Source of the DNA: Streptomyces sp. S.PB5
Lineage (GTDB): Bacteria; Actinomycetota; Actinomycetes; Streptomycetales; Streptomycetaceae
Length of the DNA stretch: 64,000 nt
Direction of reading: 5' to 3'
Assembly: GCF_030403745.1 (NCBI RefSeq)
Contig: NZ_JAQMWP010000002.1
Location: 372,001 to 436,000 of the forward strand
The notes under the pieces are model-generated. The model was not told the origin of the DNA. It was given only the letters and a program-made list of their open reading frames with translations, and did no database searches. This document shows, one piece after another, positions 43,301-49,874 of the stretch. Each line of letters begins with the position of its first letter. The stretch's first letter is position 1. The position numbers and the translations under genes were made by a program.

Positions 43301-43532
43301 GGCCACGAGCTATGGGCAGGCCCTCGAAGTGGCCCGGAGCGTCGACTTCCCGCTGGGTTGCGCGCACGCGCTTGCGGGCCTCGCGCGGACGGCGGCCCTC
43401 CGTCCGCACGACACGGGGCAGGTCTGGCAGTACGGCGAACGGGCGGTCGCCCTGTACCGGCGTGTAGGCGCCGGTGCGGAAGCGGAGAAGCTGCTGCGGT
43501 TGCTGATGACGTACGAGTCGACCGGCTCCTGA
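40341..43532 (+). CDS. SARP (BTAD) - NB-ARC - TPR regulator, AfsR type
   Basis: The 1063-residue protein has an OmpR-like DNA-binding domain (about 1-95), the bacterial transcriptional activator domain (about 97-245, YRSGRHDEALAVYRDTRGRL), an NB-ARC ATPase (P-loop GMPGIGKTALAV about 319-330) and C-terminal TPR repeats (YYAGQYDEALQRV and YDEARDCYERSLVLM). This matches AfsR, a global regulator of secondary metabolism. The size is close to that of AfsR. Codon 748 is TTA, so its translation may need the bldA tRNA. It should respond to a ligand or kinase and activate nearby genes. Confidence 0.92.
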   Translation: MVELLALGPLELWNGPQQYELGSLKERCVLAALVHARGEPVAVDTLMDRVWNGDLPPTAVETLHSYLSRLRRRLRAAVGDERARVERPSPRLYQLRADPEDIDLLRFQRLRSDAAAAAVRGERELAIGRLRTAEALWRGEPLTEFIDNVWALSARARLIEDHRRVREERIGLEMALGRHADLVGELQELASQNPFAQKVIASLMLALYRSGRHDEALAVYRDTRGRLQESQGIEPGAELQDLHLRMLEQDHTLQATDIGSAAPELVRESRNCLPRDTRDFTGRTGELRILLAASAGASAAASAGTDDAVEALPVTVVHGMPGIGKTALAVHAAHRLRAAYPDGQFYVDLRGFSSQQPLDAAEALAVLLHSAGSSGELPDSLEERTARWREWTARHRVLVVLDNARDAGQVRPLLPGSPACRAIVTTRSRLAGLDSAASLPVDALSKAEAAALFTRIVSTWRTSAEPEALERVVEVCGCHPLAVQLMASRFRHRDSWSLQDLLDRLTQATDPLKEFDDLIAAVFEFSYRGLSAPAQLMLRRLALHPGPDITLRAATALAGPEFEGEPRLLETCVDELQDASLLEEPLRGRYRLHDLTRAFGLRAGGRTPEETARRASVGRLVAFHLATARRADRHAHPHRRTIPVSADQESGHAAEFSGADEATVWLTVERANLLAVARTAAADYPEYAGLFPSVLARSLKLWGTWDVAADLFDAAVPALRALGDRSALARTLTDRADLLAQRDHGQALRCATEALSIYEDLLDAHGRADALLQSGRAHLAAGHGGTAMRALEASLALYREVGDRAGEAECLNVEGAALYYAGQYDEALQRVHLMQRIYEELPDPYGLAQALNNRGELHHFQERYDEARDCYERSLVLMRQHGGRQEIAILDSNLGAVHQAAGRSDRALACYRRALAAHRAGGDVLGEADVLISMGMAHARSGRSGEALLHFTMAEQIATRIDNPYERLRALIGTADVQRDSGRLELAATSYGQALEVARSVDFPLGCAHALAGLARTAALRPHDTGQVWQYGERAVALYRRVGAGAEAEKLLRLLMTYESTGS

Positions 43533-43563
43533 GCCCCCTCCCAGGAGCCGGTGACATCCGCTG

Positions 43564-43653
43564 TCACCACATCCAGCGGAAGACCACCACGGTGACGAAG
43601 GTGATGCCCGTGACATGGAACGAGGCGGTGTAGAGCCTTAGTGCGGTTCTCAA
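43564..43653 (-). CDS. Possible 29-residue hydrophobic peptide
   Basis: A TTG start at 43653 has GGAG six bases upstream. The peptide RTALRLYTASFHVTGITFV then TVVVFRWMW is short, hydrophobic and basic at its N-terminus, as in small membrane peptides and type I toxins. It lies just downstream of the SARP gene on the other strand. No antisense RNA was identified. The remainder of 43533-43908 has no recognised gene. Confidence 0.35.
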   Translation of the reverse strand: MRTALRLYTASFHVTGITFVTVVVFRWMW

Positions 43654-43908
43654 GGCACTCCTCAGATGAAGCGAAACGAGTAGGTGAGGCAGGGGTGATC
43701 ACTCCGGCTGGCGAGTAGTAAACCGGAGGCTCGAGGAGTGCTGCGGCGTGTTTGCGGAAGTCGAACTGGCGTGGTAGAAAGCTGCGCGACTGTCGCCGCG
43801 ACTCTCCGTGTGAGCAGCGTTTTTTGTTCGAGTGGCGGATCGATGTCGCCGTGCCGGTGACCGTTTGCGACCTCGCAAGGCACCCCCGTGCCTGTTGCCC
43901 TGCCGGAC

Positions 43909-44361
43909 TCAGTCGGACGGAGCGTCCCGGAGAGGATCGTACGTGCTGTGAAAGGTCAGGCCGGTGAAGGAATGCCCTTGGAACACGGGGCCGTTCACCG
44001 TGCCGCCGGTGATGCTGTTGTGTACAGTTCCAGCTGTTCCAGCTTCCGCTGTCGGGGCGAACTCCTCGACGAGCAGCCGGAGTTCGGTGACCGCGTCGGG
44101 GTCATGATGCAGCAGGGCGCGCAGACGTAGTCGCAGCAGTGCGGTGACGTCGCCGATGAGCGCTTCCTCGTCGGGAGACCCGGCCGCCGCGACCAAGGTG
44201 TCCCGGGTGCGCTCCAGTTCCCCGCTCACGGCGGCCTCGTCACCGCCACGCGAGAAGACATGCAGTACACGTTGCTTCGCCTGCTCCCATGTCTCGGTGA
44301 CCATGAGGCCGACTGCCGTGGTCGCTCCGCTGGTGATGAGTGTAGCCAACTCGGCTTCCAC
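43909..44361 (-). CDS. Small protein with C-terminal amyloid-signalling-like motif (150 aa)
   Basis: GTG at 44361 follows GGGGGCGCC. The first 100 residues are helical (TLITSGATTAVGLMVTETW and LIGDVTALLRLRLRALLHHD). The C-terminal motif at about residues 115-138 reads NSITGGTVNGPVFQG then HSFTGLTFH, the same plan (N-x-hydrophobic-S/T-G ... G ... Q-G/A-x ... G-V/L-x-F) as the N-terminus of the NB-ARC protein at 36226. It is divergent from the Trypco1/caspase operon. It may be an effector or adaptor recruited by amyloid templating. Confidence 0.7.
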   Translation of the reverse strand: MEAELATLITSGATTAVGLMVTETWEQAKQRVLHVFSRGGDEAAVSGELERTRDTLVAAAGSPDEEALIGDVTALLRLRLRALLHHDPDAVTELRLLVEEFAPTAEAGTAGTVHNSITGGTVNGPVFQGHSFTGLTFHSTYDPLRDAPSD

Positions 44362-44553
44362 GGCGCCCCCTTGACGGTGTGGACCCTCGCACGGTGCCAC
44401 GTGTGTCCACGGTAGGTGCGAGGAGCGCGGTCCGCCAGCGGTGTGCCCGGCACCGGCCTCTCCCGGACGCGGACGATCGAATGCGTGACATCGGGCGCCA
44501 ACCTGCGCCAGTGTCCCTACAGTTGAGGCACCTCGATGAGCAGGGGGAGCTCA

Positions 44554-44898
44554 ATGGATGCTGTGGAAGGCGAAGCCGGTGGCCTCGGTGAGTCGGCGTT
44601 GACCTTCTGGGTCTCGTACGACGAGGAAGCGGAGGGCTCGGGGGACTCGATGGGGCTGTTCGGCGGGAGCGGTGAAGCCGTGCTGCGCAGCATTCCCCTG
44701 GGCCCGCTGCGCAAGAACCTCACGGAGGCGGTCGACGCGCTGCAAGGGCTGTTCGCCGACATCACCGCACGCGGCGGCCCGCTCCCGTTGTGCGAAGTGC
44801 AGTTGTCCTTCCAGGTGTCAGCGAGCGGCGGCGTCCAGTTCGTCGGCACCTCGCAGATGCAGAGCGGCCGCGGCATCGTCCTGGTCTTCCGGCAGTGA
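44554..44898 (+). CDS. Trypco1/CU044_2847-like protein (114 aa)
   Basis: ATG at 44554 follows GGGGGAGC at good distance. The protein has beta-type start (ALTFWVSYDEEAEGSG), a helix (PLRKNLTEAVDALQGLFADI), and a final sheet (CEVQLSFQVSASGGVQFVG and GRGIVLVFRQ). This is the pattern of the small trypsin-co-occurring domain family found next to peptidases and caspases in conflict systems. It ends 16 bp before the caspase gene, so both form one operon. Its likely role is adaptor or inhibitor of the peptidase. Confidence 0.7.
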   Translation: MDAVEGEAGGLGESALTFWVSYDEEAEGSGDSMGLFGGSGEAVLRSIPLGPLRKNLTEAVDALQGLFADITARGGPLPLCEVQLSFQVSASGGVQFVGTSQMQSGRGIVLVFRQ

Positions 44899-44914
44899 CA
44901 GGCGGCCTGGCAGC

Positions 44915-46858
44915 GTGGGGACCTACAAGGCGCTGCTCGTCGGTGCCAGCGACTACGAGATGCACGGAATCCAGTCCTTGCCTTTCATCCCCGGGGACTT
45001 GGCGCGGCTGTCGGCCGTCCTGCGTACCCACGGCTTCCAGAGCGTGGACGTCTACTCCCGCGCCGACAGCGGCAGACACATCACCGCCAACTTCATCAAC
45101 GCCCGCGTCGCCGGATTCCTCCGCCGAGCCAGTCCCAGCGACACTCTCCTGATTCTGCTCAGCGGCCACGGCGTCCACGCCCGCGGCACTGACTACCTGG
45201 TGCCCGAGGACATCGACGAGGACACACACCCCTTCGAGTCCGGCTGCGTGGCCATCGACTGGCGGCACCTCCTCGACGAAACTGCGGCGGCTCACGTGGT
45301 CATCCTCATTGACGCCTGCCGTGAGGGCATCGACCAGGACTCCATGGGCGTCTCGAGCGTCAAGGGATGGGGCCGGCAGAAGGTCCGTGCCGCGCTGCGC
45401 CGCAAAGTGGCGTACGTGTACGCCTGTTCACCAGCTCAGCTCTCGCTCTTCGTCCAGGGACATGAGCAGGTGCAGGACCGCCGGGACCACGGAACCGTGC
45501 CAGGGGAGTCGTTCAGCCTCTTCTCCCGTTCGGTGTCCGACGTCGTGGCGTCGCTGCCGCAGGGATTCCCGCTGTCGCTCCTCGATTTCAAAGACCGGAC
45601 CGAGAAGCGGGTGACGGAACTGCACCGGGCGTACGGGAAGCGAGGTGAGCCTCAGTCGATCCGGGTGGTGACCGACATCGCCCAGCACGACTTCTACTTC
45701 CTGCCACCCCCACCCATGCCTCAGGGCAACGGGCTGTTGCCCGGAGAAACCCTCCGGGCCGGCCACTCGGTCAGCTCGGCCAATGGTGCTTTCACGTTCA
45801 CGTACCAGGCCGATGGCAACCTCGTGCTGTACCGCGAGAGCGACGGCCTCCCCTTGTGGAGCGCGGCCACCGGCGACCGACCTGTCGGGGTGTGCATCTT
45901 GAACGGCGACGGCAGTCTCGTCGTCTATGACGCAGCGGGCCATGAGATCTGGGCATCCGGCACCCTCGGCAACCCAGGGAGCCGACTGGTCATCGAAGAC
46001 GACGGGAATGCCGTCATCCGTGGATCGGACGGCACGCCCCTCTGGACGACCGACACAGCCGCACCGCCCGATGCCTCGTCGAGCGCATGGGCAGGCCCCC
46101 GGCAGATGCCGGCCTCGCAGCTCCCGGACCGGGCAGCCACCATGTCCGGCCCCGGGGACCGGAGTGATACGACCCTTCATGCTGCGCCCGCGACCGCTCC
46201 GGACGACTGGTTCAGCCGCTTGTACGGGCTTGACGGGCAAGGGGGCCTCTACAGCGAGGGCGATCGGACCGACCTGCCCGTACCGTCCGCCCCACTGGAA
46301 CCGCAGCCCGGCCCCGTGCAGCGGGAGCCCCGGCCGCCAGAACGGATCCGGAAGCTGCTGGCCGCCTGGCGCTCCCGGCGCAAAGCGGCGGCGGAACGGC
46401 GCGCCGCACTGCACGCCCAGCAGGCCCCGGCCGCCCCCGTCTGGTCCGGCTTCTGGCTGCCCAACTCTCCGGTACGCACTCTCATCGCCTGCGTGTTCAT
46501 GCCAGGAGTCACCCTACCCGCGCTCGGCATCGCCACGACCGGTTTCACGGCCGGGCTCACTCATCGGAATGGGCCTCCCGTGTACGGCCTCGTCTTCTAC
46601 GCCGTCATCGTCTCGATGGCGCTGTTCATCCTGTGGGTCTTCGCACTGGTGGCTTGCGTTCCTCTCGTCGAGTACGGCTCCGATCACGTCATGCAACATC
46701 CGCGGCAGGACGTGAGCGGGGCGATCGCGGGGCTCGTCGTCTTCAGCTACATCCCCGGCACCCTCTACACACTGATCACGGGGCTCGTCGAACCGCGATG
46801 GCTCGGTCCCATAAACACTTTGGGGTACGAGTTCGCCCACGCCGTGGGCCTGTTCTAG
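44915..46858 (+). CDS. Caspase-like peptidase (C14) fused to bulb lectin domain and membrane helices
   Basis: The 647-residue protein starts as a caspase domain (YKALLVGASDYEMHGIQ) with the catalytic His in ILLSGHGVHARG (H85) and Cys in VVILIDACREG (C135). Residues about 275-382 form a bulb-type lectin domain with three QxDxNxVxY-like repeats (YQADGNLVLY, NGDGSLVVY and EDDGNAVI). A basic linker leads to three hydrophobic helices at about 522-546, 556-585 and 602-624. The arrangement would place a peptidase with a sugar-binding sensor at the membrane. GTG at 44915 was chosen because the caspase fold starts there. Confidence 0.88.
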   Translation: MGTYKALLVGASDYEMHGIQSLPFIPGDLARLSAVLRTHGFQSVDVYSRADSGRHITANFINARVAGFLRRASPSDTLLILLSGHGVHARGTDYLVPEDIDEDTHPFESGCVAIDWRHLLDETAAAHVVILIDACREGIDQDSMGVSSVKGWGRQKVRAALRRKVAYVYACSPAQLSLFVQGHEQVQDRRDHGTVPGESFSLFSRSVSDVVASLPQGFPLSLLDFKDRTEKRVTELHRAYGKRGEPQSIRVVTDIAQHDFYFLPPPPMPQGNGLLPGETLRAGHSVSSANGAFTFTYQADGNLVLYRESDGLPLWSAATGDRPVGVCILNGDGSLVVYDAAGHEIWASGTLGNPGSRLVIEDDGNAVIRGSDGTPLWTTDTAAPPDASSSAWAGPRQMPASQLPDRAATMSGPGDRSDTTLHAAPATAPDDWFSRLYGLDGQGGLYSEGDRTDLPVPSAPLEPQPGPVQREPRPPERIRKLLAAWRSRRKAAAERRAALHAQQAPAAPVWSGFWLPNSPVRTLIACVFMPGVTLPALGIATTGFTAGLTHRNGPPVYGLVFYAVIVSMALFILWVFALVACVPLVEYGSDHVMQHPRQDVSGAIAGLVVFSYIPGTLYTLITGLVEPRWLGPINTLGYEFAHAVGLF

Positions 46859-46866
46859 AGCCACCG

Positions 46867-47100
46867 TCAGCTGAAGACCGCGGTCCTGTTGCCGTGGATC
46901 AGGTCGCGGCTGTGGCAGTGCCACTTGACGGCACGGGCCAGGCGTTCGGCCTCGAGGCCGACTGTGATGAGGCGGGCAGGGTCGGCTCGGTGGTCGACGC
47001 CGATGATCTCCTGCTCGGTGATCGGGCCTTCGTCGAGGTCTGCGGTGACGTAGTGGGCGGTCGCGCCGGCGACCGTCTCTGCCCAGCTTCCGGCCAGCCA
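46867..47100 (-). pseudogene. purU: 3' fragment of purU (formyltetrahydrofolate deformylase)
   Basis: Read on the minus strand, this region encodes GATAHYVTADLDEGPITEQ, then VDHRADPARLI, and ends RDLIHGNRTAVFS before a stop. That is the C-terminus of PurU. The upstream part of the gene is missing and the frame is broken above about 47100. It is a remnant, probably left by rearrangement in the island. The active-site region of the family (G-A-T-A-H-Y) is included, but most of the domain is gone. Confidence 0.75.
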
Positions 47101-47210
47101 TGCGGGCGTGCCTGCCGTGTTGCTCCATGAAGACGGTGCTCAAGCCCTTGCCGAAGGGACTCAGTACCATGAATGAGACGTGTGTGCGAATTGGTGCTAA
47201 GGAGAGTCCC

Positions 47211-48167
47211 ATGGCCTACGAACTTGAAAAGCGCCTGGTCATCGGTATCGCCTCCAGCGCCCTGTTCGACCTGGCGGAGGCAGATGTCGTCTTCCGTGAG
47301 AAGGGGGAGGAGGCATACCGTGCCTACCAGGCCCAGCATCTCGACGACACGCTGGGTAAAGGAGTCGCCTTCCCCTTCATCCGTAGACTGCTGTCTTTGA
47401 ACGACCTCGCACCCGAGGACCCTCTGGTTGAGGTTATCGTCCTGTCTCGCAACGATCCCGACACGGGCCTGCGGGTCATGCGGTCCATCCAGACCTACGG
47501 CCTGCCGATCAGCCGAGCCATCTTCATGCAGGGCCGCTCGCCGTACCGCTTCATGCCTGCCTTGAACATGTCCCTGTTCTTGTCCGCGAACGAGGACGAC
47601 GTCCGGGAGGCCGTCAGCCTCGGGCTGCCCGCCGGGCGTGTGCTGGATCTTGCGGCAGTCGATGAAGCCGACGACCAGGATCTGCGGATCGCTTTCGACT
47701 TCGACGGAGTCCTCGCGGACGACGCCTCGGAGCAGGTCTACCAGACCGACGGCATCGAAGGGTTCCGCTCCCACGAGACGATGAACGCCGCCACCCCGCA
47801 CGACGCTGGGCCGCTGCGGGACTTCCTCGCCAGCGTGAACCGGCTCCAGCAACGTGAAGAAGAGCAGCGGGCCAATGACCCCGACTACAAGATCCGCGTC
47901 CACGTCTCCCTCGTCACCGCCCGCAACGCACCTGCTCACGAACGCGCCGTGCGCAGCCTGAAGGGCTGGGGCGTGACCGTCAACGACGCCTTCTTCCTTG
48001 GGGGTGTAGACAAAAGCACGATCATGGGAGTCCTCAAGCCCCACATCTTCTTCGACGACCAGGTCAGCCACCTAGTCGGCACGGCCCGTAGCACACCCAG
48101 CGTGCACGTCCCCTTCGGGAAGATCAACGAACGAGATGACTCGGCGCCGGCCGAAGCGCACGAGTGA
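47211..48167 (+). CDS. 5'-nucleotidase (NT5 family, PF06189-like)
   Basis: The protein of 318 residues starts at ATG 47211 after AAGGAGAG. It shows the family order: KRLVIGIASSALFDLAEADV, a central IAFDFDGVLADDASEQ with the HAD-type Asp motif, VSLVTARNAPAHERAV, and PHIFFDDQVSHL. Family members remove phosphate from nucleoside monophosphates (mainly AMP/IMP-like) in the cytosol. It lies in the island next to a purU remnant and a caspase operon, so it may alternatively act as a nucleotide-depleting factor. That last idea is only inference. Confidence 0.88.
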   Translation: MAYELEKRLVIGIASSALFDLAEADVVFREKGEEAYRAYQAQHLDDTLGKGVAFPFIRRLLSLNDLAPEDPLVEVIVLSRNDPDTGLRVMRSIQTYGLPISRAIFMQGRSPYRFMPALNMSLFLSANEDDVREAVSLGLPAGRVLDLAAVDEADDQDLRIAFDFDGVLADDASEQVYQTDGIEGFRSHETMNAATPHDAGPLRDFLASVNRLQQREEEQRANDPDYKIRVHVSLVTARNAPAHERAVRSLKGWGVTVNDAFFLGGVDKSTIMGVLKPHIFFDDQVSHLVGTARSTPSVHVPFGKINERDDSAPAEAHE

Positions 48168-48366
48168 GGCTGCTGCCACACGGCGAGGCGGTGTGAATAG
48201 CTCCGACCGCACGGCGCGTCCTCGAAATCCTGCGTGGATGCCTGTCGGATAGGCCGTTCGACACCGCGGTCTGAGTCGGAGGAAGTGGCCGTGGGAACAG
48301 TCGGCGTCCCCGAGGCGAAAGACCTGCCTGTGGTCGAGCGGGACGTCGACGGTGTACAGGGCGACG

Positions 48367-48576
48367 GGCTGGCCGAGCTTCTACGACCCGCGGGACTCCG
48401 ATGCGGTGGAACTCATCGAGGACCGGTCGCACGGGATGGTGCGGACCGAGGTGCGGTGTGCGCGGTGCGGGTCGCATCTCGGGCATGTCTTCGAGGGTGA
48501 GGGGTATGCGACGCCGACGGATCAGCGGTACTGCATCAACAGCATCTCGTTGCGGCTGACGCCGGACGAGGGCTGA
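48367..48576 (+). repeat. msrB 3' repeat, copy 2 (truncated msrB)
   Basis: This direct repeat matches the 3' 210 bases of msrB: 143 identical bases, then 67 bases with eight differences. It encodes the msrB region from [11 protein letters not shown] to the stop, including C97/C100 and the catalytic C122 equivalents but not C48/C51. It has no proper start and is a truncated copy. It separates the two island segments. Confidence 0.9.
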
Positions 48577-49117
48577 GGCCCGGCCGGGGCGTGCTGTGCG
48601 GTGACCCCGTCCACCCGCGCTTGGAGTAGGAGAGGACGCCGGTGAGAGCGATCCTCAGGAGCGCGCGTAGTTCGATGGGCAGCGCCACCCTCTCGTCGGC
48701 GGACTGGGGCCACCGGTAGAGGGGCCCCAGACAGGTGTCCCGCAGCGTGTTGCCGGCGGACATGCATCGCTCCAACCGAACGGTGGCGTCGTCATCCTCG
48801 TGGGCCGGCGACTTCTCCATGAGGACACGCAGTTTCTCCTGACGCTGCTGTGCCCAGCTGTGCGTGGAAGGGCTCGTTCATCACCGGAACCGACGCCCGC
48901 CACCACGACCTGTCCACGATGATGTCCCGCCTCTTCTCGTACCGGGCGCTCCACCACCCCGGACGCGTGCACTACGTCTACATCGGTGCCGACCGCATCA
49001 GCTTCCACGCCGGCTTCCGGGCCGCCGATACGGAGACCGGGTCACCATCGATGTCGCGAGCCACGGCGTACGGCTGTCGCATCCGTCGGTGTGGACACCC
49101 CGGCCGGAGGAGGAGTG
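48577..49117. other. Decayed coding DNA
   Basis: The region holds protein-like pieces in changing frames. On the minus strand (48577-48850) there is a helical piece with DATVRLERCMSAGNTLRDTC. On the plus strand (48850-49117) there are ARHHDLSTMMSRLFSYRALH and, after a frame change, DRVTIDVASHGVRLSHPS. None has a full gene structure. This is probably debris of biosynthetic or accessory genes. Confidence 0.5.
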
Positions 49118-49300
49118 AGCTCCGTGGCCCGGTTGCGCAGGCTCAGCAACGTCGAAGCGGTGTTCGCGTACACCCGCGCGCTGATGCCCGGCACCACACA
49201 GGTCACCACGCACCTCACGGCCGGCGGCGACATCGATCCGCAGCAGCTGCGCGAGGCGGCCGAACGCTGGGCGGGCGCACTGCCGCTGCTGTCCAGGTGT
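49115..49300 (+). pseudogene. Truncated condensation-domain-like protein (PapA/NRPS type)
   Basis: From GTG at 49115 the frame reads LRRLSNVEAVFAYTRALMPG and then IDPQQLREAAERWAGALPLL. This is the typical N-terminus of condensation or acyltransferase (PapA-like) domains, which begins with LSxxE. After about 60 residues the homology ends and the frame runs into the antisense of the ArsR gene. The catalytic HHxxxDG is absent. It is a truncated remnant. Confidence 0.6.
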
Positions 49301-49336
49301 GACCCGGGGCCGCCCGACGGCCGACGCCGGCAGGGC

Positions 49337-49690
49337 CTAGGCGGTCCCGTCGTGGCGGAGGACCAGGTCGAGGAGGCCGGGGAAGCGCGCGTCGAACTCG
49401 GCCCGGCGCAGTCGGTTGAGCCGCTTGGGTCCGGCATCGCGCTGCTCCAGGAGCCCGGCCTCGCGCAGCACCGTGAAGTGGCGGCTGAGCGTCGCCTTGG
49501 TGACCGGCACGTCGAAGCTGCCGCACGGCCGTTCCCAGTCGCCGGCCTGCGCCAACTCCCGTACCAGGGACTGCCGGACCGGGTCGGCGAGGGCGAGCAG
49601 CGCCGTCTCCAGCGACACGTCGTCCGGATCCGTGTGGACCGGCGGGGCGCGGTGGCCCGCGGCCGCCCGCTGCTGGGTCTGTTCCGCCAT
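49337..49690 (-). CDS. ArsR-family transcription regulator
   Basis: The 117-residue protein has a winged helix: ALLALADPVRQSLVRELAQA, then TKATLSRHFTVLREAGLLEQ with the recognition helix, and a basic wing (RDAGPKRLNRLRR). No Cys metal-binding box is present, so it likely senses something other than a metal. It is divergent from the MFS gene. Inverted repeats of GAGTGTTCG lie between the two genes, which suggests that it represses the transporter. Confidence 0.88.
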   Translation of the reverse strand: MAEQTQQRAAAGHRAPPVHTDPDDVSLETALLALADPVRQSLVRELAQAGDWERPCGSFDVPVTKATLSRHFTVLREAGLLEQRDAGPKRLNRLRRAEFDARFPGLLDLVLRHDGTA

Positions 49691-49748
49691 GACTGGATGC
49701 TCCGTTCCGACTCGCTCGGCCCGTGACGCGTGCCGTGCACGGATTGCA

Positions 49749-49801
49749 GAGTGTTCGATGATCTGCGTACACTCCGAGTGTTCGTCTATGAGCGAACACT
49801 C
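49749..49801. promoter_or_regulatory. Operator region for the ArsR/MFS pair
   Basis: The perfect inverted repeat GAGTGTTCG / CGAACACTC (49776-49784 and 49793-49801, spacer 8) lies between the divergent genes. A further GAGTGTTCG half site is at 49749-49757 with ACACTC 15 bases further. Two sites at this place fit binding of an ArsR dimer over both promoters. Confidence 0.7.
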
Positions 49802-49874
49802 TAGCGGAGTCGGAGGCGCAACGCCCGGCTTCCGTCCCCCCACCCTGCCTTCGGCACCCCTGGAAGGAAGGCCC

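Noticed and set aside
40341..43532. Amyloid-type motif searched for in the SARP-NB-ARC protein
   Set aside because: Its N-terminus is a normal DNA-binding domain and no N-x-S-G-like repeat was seen, so it is not counted as part of the amyloid pair.
48352..48576. Second msrB gene
   Set aside because: It lacks the first 66 residues including one zinc Cys pair and has no ribosome binding site, so it is a truncated copy and not a gene.
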